Shown here in pieces: positions 57,668-64,000 of a stretch of 64,000 nucleotides of DNA. The position numbers and the translations under genes are program-made. The notes beneath the pieces are model-generated. The model ran no database searches, was not told where the DNA came from, and saw only the letters and a list, made by a program, of their open reading frames with translations. The stretch's first letter is position 1; each line of letters begins with the position of its first letter. Source of the DNA: Stereum hirsutum FP-91666 SS1 (lineage: Eukaryota > Basidiomycota > Agaricomycetes > Russulales > Stereaceae); NCBI RefSeq assembly GCF_000264905.1, contig NW_006763132.1, forward strand, positions 61,019 to 125,018, in the 5' to 3' direction.

Positions 57668-58906
57668 CTACGCAGACGCTGCCGGCGTTGACCAGTCCGC
57701 ACCCTCCCAGTAGTGCCCAAGATACTCTTCCACGGTGAGCGGACGAAGATGAGGGAGCTTCCTGTTTAGCGTAGGCTCCACATATAAATGGCCAGCTACA
57801 ATAGACTTGGAGACCTAATTGGACACAATCGTCAATTAAGAAAGAACGGTAGACGAGATGAAAATGATTTCTGTACCTCAGAAACAAACTTGTTCTCCAA
57901 TAGCTTCTCTGCTCTCTCTCCACCCCCCTCCTTCAGATACGTCCTCGTCAACTTCTTCCCGGTAATCTTGTCCACAACATCCACCACCTCATCAAACGTC
58001 TTCGCCTCTCCAGAAATCCCGCTCACCTCTTCCCACGTCTCCAGGTCCAGACTCGCGGCGACGAATTTCGCTGTGTCCTGTGCGGAGGTGAACGTGACCT
58101 TGGTTGTGCCGTCTCCAGGAATGTCTGCTGTGCCGGCGCGAGCGTCTATGAACAAGTTTCCTTGAGTGAAGTGCGAGAGAGCCTCTTTCTCGGAGGGGAG
58201 GTTGGATCCTCCCGCGAAAAGGTTGATGAACATGCTACATCACAGTCCAGTATGGGTCAGCCATTGCCGAAGTGTGCCGGATCTCAAAGTAGGGTATATG
58301 TCACTGAATGGAGGCTTTGCAAAAATGGGGATTACCCAGGGATGAACCGTGTGACTTCGAGCCCGGACTGTTTCGCAGCATCCCAAACTTCGAGCTTCGG
58401 GTGATTGAAGAAAAATCCAGTATTATCCTATTGATACCCGAGACATGGAGCGCATCAGCATCTTCCCCGTAACGAGAGATCACACACCAATAAAGCGATA
58501 CGCAAAAGCTCACCCTAGCTCCCCATTCCGAAGGTGCGAACCTTTTCACGCCTGCCTCTTTCGCGGCGTTGAGAAGTGCGACCTGACTTCCGACTGCCTC
58601 TTTAGCATCAGCGGTGTACAGAGTCACAATCACGGTGTGGACATCCCGAAGTGCGGAAACGAGACTAGAGTGGTCAGAGTAGTCGACTACGCGGATTTCG
58701 ACTTTCGAGTCACTGGACTTGGTCGACCGGGAGAGGATGACTGGAGTATGCTTTCCCGTCTTCAGGATGCTGAGATTATTTATCCAATTCATCCGTATCA
58801 AATCTCATGCAGTACATGGTAGGATGAAAGTATTATGAGTGACCTACGCTTCGACGATGTTCGCGCCAATGTGGCCTGATCCACCGGCAACGGCAACTTT
58901 GACCAT
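57668..58906 (-). CDS. NmrA-like/isoflavone-reductase-like NAD(P)-binding protein, 303 aa (paralog 3)
   Basis: Exons 58906-58848, 58769-58514, 58427-58336, 58234-57877 and 57814-57668 have the same five lengths (59, 256, 92, 358, 147 nt) and phases as paralog 2, giving 303 residues. The start MVKVAVAGGSGHIGANIVE holds the nucleotide-binding motif. Other blocks are KHTPVILSRSTKSSDSKVE, VDYSDHSSLVSALRDVHTVI, GVKRFAPSEWGAR, HPKLEVWDAAKQSGLEVTRF, INLFAGGSNLPSEKEALSHF, FTSAQDTAKFVAASLDLETW and LTRTYLKEGGGERAEKLLEN, ending WEGADWSTPAASA. Compared with paralog 2 it differs most at the substrate-side segment after the APSEWGAR exon (TGFFFNHP against TTFYVYPP), suggesting a different substrate. Intact. 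Confidence 0.93.
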
Positions 58907-59558
58907 AGTTTTCGCTGGGCGGTTAAATGTACTGGGAGTATAGGTGGAACGAGAGTTAGAGAGTGAATACGAAGGGCATACCGCTTCTTTAAATAACCTT
59001 ACCTCGGGCGCAAATCTGGCTCCAAAGCATTAGTGGTGCGATCCTCGACGCAAATGGACCAACATGATGATATCCATCAGCTACATATCGCCGCTTACTC
59101 ATGTCCTATTACCAAATAAATAGTCTGAGTATACGGACAGCAGTTCGTACTGACGACGGAGTGCTATGGATCTGGAGACAGCTTTGCAGTGACATTAGTG
59201 ATGTGCGTACAAGTAGTATGATATGACGACTCCAAGTTGCGCCGTGCAAGCCAGCTCACAATGGTCCACGATGGAGAGCAAAATGGTTGTTCCATCGGCG
59301 GAATGTGTGGTCTTCACAAAGAGCTTCACAAGTTCCTGGTCCCTTTAGCCTTAGGGGACAAGGTCTGTTAACTTAGGAGACTTTCGCGTCAAACAGCCAG
59401 ATATAGTTAGTCTCTCTCCTGCCGGCACCCTCCGTCGCGTCCAGAATGACCGACCTCCTCCACCCTCTCGTTGTCTCGAGCTCATAAATAAGGCCGATGT
59501 TCGCCCATTCCTAATACAGCCCTACTTGCTGTATCTGTATAACTCGATCATAGAAGCG
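58907..59558. other. Upstream of paralog 3, no gene seen
   Basis: No ORF or RNA supported. A TTTAAATAA tract about 80 bases upstream of the start (58988-58996 on the plus strand) could belong to the promoter. Confidence 0.35.
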
Positions 59559-59618
59559 GCAAACGTCTGTGGATCGCCCCGGCAAGGAAGGTTGGCCGGG
59601 TGGTCCACAGACGTTTGC
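59559..59618. repeat. Near-perfect 60-nt hairpin
   Basis: GCAAACGTCTGTGGA (59559-59573) is the exact reverse complement of TCCACAGACGTTTGC (59604-59618). Inside, CCGGC and GCCGG pair again, leaving a loop of about 11 nt. No U-rich tract follows and no gene abuts it directly, so a protein-gene terminator role is not evident. It could be a MITE relic, a structured RNA or a protein-binding palindrome. Confidence 0.8.
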
Positions 59619-59913
59619 ATCTTCGTTACAGCTGGCGGTGTGGCACGAAATCAGTATATATAGTCAATATTGCATGTTTCCGTGCCAAATTATATGTAGG
59701 ATATAGCCCGATCTACATCAGGAGAGGCATGCTCTTGAAGTAGAGTATTTCCTTCCCTCGGGCCCCCAGGACACAGAGAAGGTTTTTTGGTACGCGGGGC
59801 GGAGCGTGGCGGAGCCCTGCGCGAGTTTATCGTCAGACTAACATCCAATGGCCAACAATATATTTTCTGTTACTGATGGCTAAAGGGACCAGGGTAGGGC
59901 CCGAAAGGGCAGT

Positions 59914-60025
59914 GCATCAGGCGGAAGGAGAAAATAAAACAAGAACAGAGATACGAGGTAAGCCAGAACGCATCAGGCAGAAGGAGAAAATAAAACAAGC
60001 ACAGAGATACGAGGTAAGCCAGAAC
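59914..60025. repeat. Two tandem copies of a 56-bp unit
   Basis: Units at 59914-59969 and 59970-60025 differ at two positions (gcggaagg/gcagaagg and caagaac/caagcac). They sit just before the tRNA-like array and are unrelated to its units by eye. Confidence 0.9.
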
Positions 60026-60420
60026 GCATTTTACTTGGATTATGTATTCACAAGCAAAGGCTGCGTACCCGCTCTCATGTGCGATGATGCAAGGCAAGGG
60101 GCGCAGGGGGATGTCTTCAACGAATCGAATTGGGAGAAAAGAGTTCCATCGATGTACCTCTGCGTTATGAGTGCGGGCGGGGTTGGCATCAAAATAAAAC
60201 CCGAGTATACAAGGGGACACGAGTAGTCTTATAGGAGGGGGATAAACGAGTCGTGACCAGACAAATTATCTACAAAACAAAAAGGTTGCAAGAGAGTCCT
60301 AATCCACCGAACGAAAGCACGTTGTTCCTCTGTTAGATACAGGAGCGACGCGCGCCAAATCCGTCCCGCCATCTCGCATGAACGACATGTAAAAAATCAA
60401 TACTGTCAAGTATATTTATT

Positions 60421-60527
60421 GGACATCTCCGGACTCGAACCGGACTCCCCTCACGGACCTCACTCCCTTTCACGTAGAAGAAGAAAGAGGTCGTACGAGT
60501 GTGATGAGCCTGCTACACCATATGCCC
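60421..60527 (-). ncRNA. tRNA-like unit 1
   Basis: 107 nt. Acceptor-like ends GGGCATA and GATGTCC, A-box TGGTGTAGCAGG, exact B-box. Middle-arm subfamily B with a GAAAGGGAGTGAGG hairpin side. T6 terminator complement at 60391-60396. Confidence 0.6.
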
Positions 60528-60748
60528 GTACCAACATACGGAATTATAGCGCCTAAGCACGTTATAGACGGAGGGAAGCCTGGGCGAGAGGATATGTATC
60601 CGACAAAGGAACGGAAGGCACTGCTCGGGAGACAAAGCAACGTCCAAGTAGAGACCAGGAGGCCAATTCCAGAGAAACGCGTGCCACATCCATCCCGCCA
60701 TTTCGTATCAACAGCATATAAAAAGAACCTCTATTCTTCAAATTGATT

Positions 60749-60855
60749 GGACATATCCGGACTCGAACCGGACTCCCATCAAAGACCACACTCCCTTTCA
60801 TATAGAAAGGGAAAGGGATCGTGTAGGAGTGATGGTCCAAATACACCATTTGCCC
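60749..60855 (-). ncRNA. tRNA-like unit 2
   Basis: 107 nt. The 5' end is altered (GGGCAAATGG), the A-box region is TGGTGTATTTGG, the B-box exact. Subfamily B. T5 complement at 60720-60724. Confidence 0.55.
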
Positions 60856-61042
60856 GCGCTAAGAGAAGAAAGTGCCCTCGGTTTGTGAGCATTTCATCGA
60901 CAAGAAATATCGAAGATCCAACCAAGGAACAAAGCACGTTTGTCGGACGACAAAGGAACATGCAATGGATGGACGTATTCCGCCATGTTTATCCCGCCAT
61001 CTTGCATGAATGACATGTAAAAATGTATTGGCCACCTGCATT

Positions 61043-61149
61043 GGACATCTCCGGACTCGAACCGGACTCCTCACATGGACCTCACTCCCTTTAACGTAGA
61101 AAGGGAAAGAGATGATGCAGGTGTGATGATCCAAATAGACCATATGCCC
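61043..61149 (-). ncRNA. tRNA-like unit 3
   Basis: 107 nt. 5' GGGCATATGGTCTATTTGG, exact B-box, subfamily B with paired CCCTTT/AAAGGG. T5 complement at 61019-61023. Confidence 0.58.
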
Positions 61150-61350
61150 GTACTGAGTCAAGAAAGGAATTGGCCCAGTACCGGGCGACCACCAACAAAA
61201 GGGAACGGAGCGCACTTTTCGGGAGACAAAGCAACACCCAAGTAGAGACCAGAAGGCGGATTCCAGAAAGCGCGTGCCACAGTCATCCCGTCATCTTGCA
61301 TGAATGACATGTAAAAAAACGGATGAATTCATCGCCCTTTCATTAGGGAG

Positions 61351-61551
61351 GTTGAAATCGGCAATTCCCGGAACTCGTTTCAAAACCGAAACTTGGGTTT
61401 CCTCTTCAACATGTCCTCAAACAAATGTGAGAAAATATAGGAATATAGCTTGATAGCTACGCATCTGAAGTGTACAAAAAAAACGTAACATCTGTTGTAA
61501 GCAGCACTCAAAAACACGAGTTTCGGTTTTGTGCCGAGTTCCGATTTCAAC
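61351..61551. mobile_element. Fold-back (MITE-like) insertion inside the array, 201 bp
   Basis: The left arm begins GTTGAAATCGG (61351) and continues GGAACTCG ... CAAAACCGAAAC; the right arm ending at 61551 is the reverse complement of GTTGAAATCGGAACTCGG plus CACAAAACCGAAAC. The left arm has an 8-9 bp insertion. It lies between unit 4 and its expected terminator at 61313-61319, which explains the longest spacing of the array. Target duplication not certain. Confidence 0.65.
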
Positions 61552-61560
61552 TTCTCTATT

Positions 61561-61659
61561 GGGCATATCCGGACTCGAACCGGACTTCTCTCGCAAGCAT
61601 GACCAACGCGTCAGATGAAGACATGAGCGAGTGTGATGAACCGCCTACACCATATGCCG
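61561..61659 (-). ncRNA. tRNA-like unit 4
   Basis: 99 nt. 5' CGGCATATGGTGTAGGCGG, exact B-box, 3' TATGCCC. Subfamily A: CTCGC/GCGAG arm around a ~30 nt loop. The usual T-run (61313-61319) is separated from it by the inserted fold-back element; the nearest T-run is the complement of A8 at 61476-61483. Confidence 0.55.
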
Positions 61660-61824
61660 GTACTGAAGGCAGAAAGGAGTCTTGGTTTGTGAGCATGTCA
61701 CCGACAAAGGGCGACGAAGATCCAAAAAAGAACGTCCCAATGGACGTATGTATGCCTCCATAGGCATCATGCCATTTCGCATGAGCGACATGTAAAAAAT
61801 GCGCAACCAGAATCCCGTTACATT

Positions 61825-61925
61825 GGTCATATCCGGACTCGAACCGGACTCTCTCGCAAGAATGACTGGTGAGTTAGATGAACACACTGAGCGCGAGTGT
61901 GATGAACCGTATACACCATATGCCC
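61825..61925 (-). ncRNA. tRNA-like unit 5
   Basis: 101 nt. 5' GGGCATATGGTGTATACGG, exact B-box, 3' TATGACC. Subfamily A. T6 complement at 61794-61799. Confidence 0.57.
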
Positions 61926-62134
61926 GTACCGAGGGAAGGAACGGTCTTGCTTTAAGACCATATCGTCAACAAAGGGTGACCACATTCCGACGACGGAATG
62001 AACCGCCCTCGTCGGGAGACAAAGCAACGTTCAAGGCGAGATCAGCCAGTGCCCGTGGAGGCATGCCTCCATAGTCATCCCGCCATTTCGCATAAACGAC
62101 ATGTAAAAAAAAGTGTGATCTGTACCCTCACATT

Positions 62135-62241
62135 GGACATATCCGGACTCGAACCGGACTTCCCTCGCAGGCCTCATTTCCTTTCACTTGGAGAGGGATA
62201 CGGATAATGCAGGTGTGACGGTCCGAATATACCATATGCCC
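62135..62241 (-). ncRNA. tRNA-like unit 6
   Basis: 107 nt. 5' GGGCATATGGTATATTCGG, exact B-box, 3' TATGTCC pairs along all seven acceptor positions (one G-U). Subfamily B. T8 complement at 62105-62112. Confidence 0.6.
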
Positions 62242-62400
62242 ATACTGAAGGGAGAATAAGATCTTGGTTTGTGAGGACGACCGAAGCCGTCGTCGAGACA
62301 AAAGAACCTTCGTATAACAAACGTATGCCTCTATAATCATCTCGGCCATCTGGCATGAACGTCATGCAAAAAGCAGGCCGAAATTGAGGCGCTGTTTATT

Positions 62401-62508
62401 GAACACATCCAGACTCGAACCGGACTCCCAACACAAACTTCATTCCCTTTCATAGAGAGAGAGGAAAGAGATCGTGCGGGCGTGACGATCCAGATACACC
62501 ATATGCCC
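62401..62508 (-). ncRNA. tRNA-like unit 7
   Basis: 108 nt. 5' GGGCATATGGTGTATCTGG; the B-box has one change (GGTTCGAGTCT) and the 3' end is TGTGTTC. Subfamily B. T5 complement at 62368-62372. More decayed than most. Confidence 0.5.
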
Positions 62509-62703
62509 GTACTGAAGGCACCCAGGTGTCTTTCTTTGTGAGCATGTCACCGAGGTCCGACGAAGGGGAATGTCCAACAGATGAACGGAGCGAGCTTGCT
62601 GCGAGACAAAGCAAAGCCCAAGTAGAAACAAGGCAAGTAGAGAGGAGCCACGCGTGTCGCATGAACGACATATAAAAAATCAATCGTGTCAATTATATTT
62701 AGC

Positions 62704-62808
62704 GGGCATCCGGACTCGAACCGGACTCACCTCACAGACTTCACTCCCTTTCACGCAGAAAGGGAAAGGGACCATGCGAGTGTGATGGTCAAAATACACC
62801 ATATGCCC
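62704..62808 (-). ncRNA. tRNA-like unit 8
   Basis: 105 nt. 5' GGGCATATGGTGTATTTTG, exact B-box, 3' end shortened (ATGCCC). CTCGCA/TGTGAG arm. Subfamily B. T6 complement at 62674-62679. Confidence 0.55.
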
Positions 62809-63021
62809 GTACTGAAGGCACCCAGGTGTCTTTCTTTGTGAGCATGTCATCGACGAGGAGTGACGAAGATCCAACAAAGAACCGAAGCACGACAAAGCAA
62901 AGCCTTGATAAAGACGACTGCACTTAGACTAGTTCGATTATCAGAAGAGAGCGTACATACCCCATCCCGCCCTCTCGCATGGAAACCAAACCAAGTGAAA
63001 AAAAGGGTACGGTTACGTTCC

Positions 63022-63131
63022 CATCCATTGGACTCGAACCGGACCCATCTCGCATCTCGCGAGAATGAACAACGGATCGGATGAAGACATTGAGCGAGCG
63101 TGCTGAACCTGTTACACCACACCATATGCCC
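63022..63131 (-). ncRNA. tRNA-like unit 9, degenerate
   Basis: The 5' part has a small internal duplication (TGGTGTGGTGTAACAGG). The B-box is intact but the 3' acceptor strand is replaced by unrelated sequence. Subfamily A with a duplicated GCGAGA. T7 complement at 62998-63004. Confidence 0.5.
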
Positions 63132-63344
63132 GTAGAGGTACAGGGGAAGGAACGATGTTGCTTTACTGTAAGACCATATTGTATTGTCAACAAATGACAA
63201 AGAGTGACGGAGATCCAATGGAGGGAACGAAGCGAGACAAAGCAATGCCCGAGTAGAAACCAGGAAGCCAGTCAGTTCCCATGGACACATCTCGTCATCT
63301 CGCATGAACAGCCAGTTAAAAATGGGCATGAGATGTTTTCAGTT

Positions 63345-63458
63345 GGACATATCCGGACTCGAACCGGACCCTCTCGCAAGAATTTAAAGAGTACTAGTCT
63401 TTCTGATGCTCGAACTATATATTGTGCGAGCGTGCTGGGCCTGTTACACCATATGTCC
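63345..63458 (-). ncRNA. tRNA-like unit 10
   Basis: 114 nt. 5' GGACATATGGTGTAACAGG and 3' TATGTCC pair perfectly over seven bases; exact B-box. Subfamily A with perfect CTCGCA/TGCGAG arm and a long insert. T5 complement at 63318-63322. Probably the best-preserved acceptor stem. Confidence 0.62.
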
Positions 63459-63572
63459 TTGATGCTATTGCATATCAAAGCAAAGCAATGGAAGGGCACG
63501 AGATGCGCTAAAGGCCACCGAAAGAAGACAAGACGAAAGAGAGACTAACGAAGAAAGGGGTGTGGTACGTAC

Positions 63573-63658
63573 CCTCGTGAGTTTCGTTGATTGCGCCGCG
63601 TCTGACGATGGCATCGTAGACATCGAAGTGCGCGACTTGGTGCGGATGCAGATGACGT
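63573..63658 (-). CDS. Possible internal exon of an unidentified gene
   Basis: A minus-strand acceptor CTTTCGCAG and donor GTACGT bound a short open stretch reading RHLHPHQVAHFDVYDAIVRR then GAINETHEG, which looks protein-like. No flanking exons could be placed; the 5' part would lie toward the window edge. It may be chance. Confidence 0.22.
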
Positions 63659-63938
63659 CTGCGAAAGAGGGACACTGGCGTTGGGTCACAGTCAGAATCG
63701 ATAGGTGTGGAAGGAAAAAAGGAGAAGTGAGAAAAGCCGAAGCCGAACGGGAGAAGAGAAGAGACGACACGGTCTACGCATGCGTGCATACATGCATACA
63801 TCCTCCTTCCTCCCCTCGCAACCTCTCCCTATCTCAGGCACGGTCCGGTCCACTCATCACCTCACGACCCTGCACTATCCACTACTTGATCCTCCACATT
63901 CCTCCACCCTTAGAGTATATGTATATTCATCGCAACAT

Positions 63939-63969
63939 CCCCCCCCCCCCNCNCNCNCNCNCNCNCNCN

Positions 63970-64000
<31 letters not shown>
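63939..64000. other. Poly-C, alternating N/C and AC run at the window edge
   Basis: C-run 63939-63950, NC repeated 63951-63970, then AC repeated to 64000. Most likely a microsatellite that was poorly resolved in the assembly. Confidence 0.85.

Larger units (their letters stand above)
60391..63458 (-). repeat. Tandem array of ten tRNA-like Pol III units
   Basis: Ten units, all read on the minus strand, lie about 260-330 bp apart (512 bp where a fold-back element is inserted). Each has an acceptor-like 5' end GGGCATATGG, an A-box-like TGGTGTAnnnGG, a T-arm with the B-box GGTTCGAGTCC, and usually a 3' end TATGTCC able to pair with the 5' end. A T5-T8 run 18-30 nt downstream follows in most, as a Pol III terminator. 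Segments between units are also repeated (for example a block around catctcgcatgaacgacatg, and GTACTGAAGGCACCCAGGTG shared by two units), so the whole unit was amplified. The anticodon region is not conserved. Confidence 0.8.

Noticed and set aside
60421..63458. Ordinary intron-containing tRNA genes
   Set aside because: The anticodon position differs in every copy, U33 is often missing, and two copies lost part of the acceptor strand. I call them tRNA-like rather than assigning amino acids.
60513..63499. A series of minus-strand open frames with similar peptides (YGHMVY..., SSPD..., RVRICP...)
   Set aside because: They repeat because they translate the tRNA-like units (the GGGCATATGG and B-box regions); none has a start, end or length in common that would suggest a protein family.
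63939..64000. Telomeric or satellite end
   Set aside because: The sequence is poly-C, N/C and AC, not a TTAGGG-type repeat, and contains undetermined bases; it looks like an assembly artefact or microsatellite.

Overview
The window looks like a piece of a filamentous basidiomycete (Agaricomycetes-type) nuclear genome. Almost every gene is cut by several short introns (about 50-70 nt, GT-AG with fungal branch sites). The families are typical of mushrooms: NmrA-like reductases, a membrane-anchored P450, short-chain dehydrogenases, a DUF3494 ice-binding protein, a GH18/CBM5-12 chitinase, a seven-helix receptor and a MYND protein. There are no operons, Shine-Dalgarno sites or other bacterial signals. 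The genus cannot be told from this window. The last 60 bases (poly-C, an alternating N/C run, then AC repeats) are a low-quality or gap-like edge.

Layout, part 1 (1-27 kb). An uncertain Ser/Pro-rich gene is followed by a medium-chain enoyl/quinone reductase (2.3-3.7 kb, -). A ~2 kb DNA transposon (4898-6853) sits exactly at the start codon of a small gene (6854-7419, +). Then come a 3'-truncated NmrA-like gene (8.2-9.2 kb, -), a full-length P450 (11.3-13.8 kb, +), two short-chain dehydrogenases (14.6-16.2 and 17.1-18.5 kb, both -), a C2H2 zinc-finger regulator (20.2-21.6 kb, +), a 3.2 kb stretch with no recognisable gene, and a DHA1-type MFS exporter (24.9-27.4 kb, +). P450, oxidoreductases, a zinc-finger protein and an exporter together resemble a tailoring/detoxification neighbourhood, but no backbone synthase is visible.

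Layout, part 2 (27-60 kb). Two inverted, decayed fragments of acetoacetyl-CoA synthetase (29.2-30.2 kb) lie upstream of a secreted chitinase (30.9-33.1 kb, -), a 300-360 bp repeat array (34.6-35.5 kb) and the intact acetoacetyl-CoA synthetase (35.8-40.1 kb, -). That gene has unusually long purine/pyrimidine-biased introns and a minisatellite-encoded insertion. Further on are a complete NmrA-like gene (43.1-44.3 kb, +), a MYND zinc-finger protein (46.9-47.8 kb, +), a protein with the N-terminal domain common in basidiomycete STAND-like proteins, apparently frameshifted (48.9-50.0 kb, +), a seven-helix receptor (51.5-54.1 kb, +), an ice-binding protein (54.6-55.7 kb, -), a 281 bp MITE, and a third NmrA-like gene (57.7-58.9 kb, -) with exactly the same five-exon plan as the second.

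Layout, part 3 (60-64 kb). The most unusual structure is a tandem array of ten tRNA-like units, all on the minus strand, about 260-330 bp apart (one interval is 512 bp because of an insertion). Each unit carries Pol III A-box/B-box-like sequence, and nearly all have a T-run terminator just downstream. The anticodon region differs between copies, so these look like a tandemly amplified tRNA-derived Pol III repeat rather than ordinary tRNA genes.
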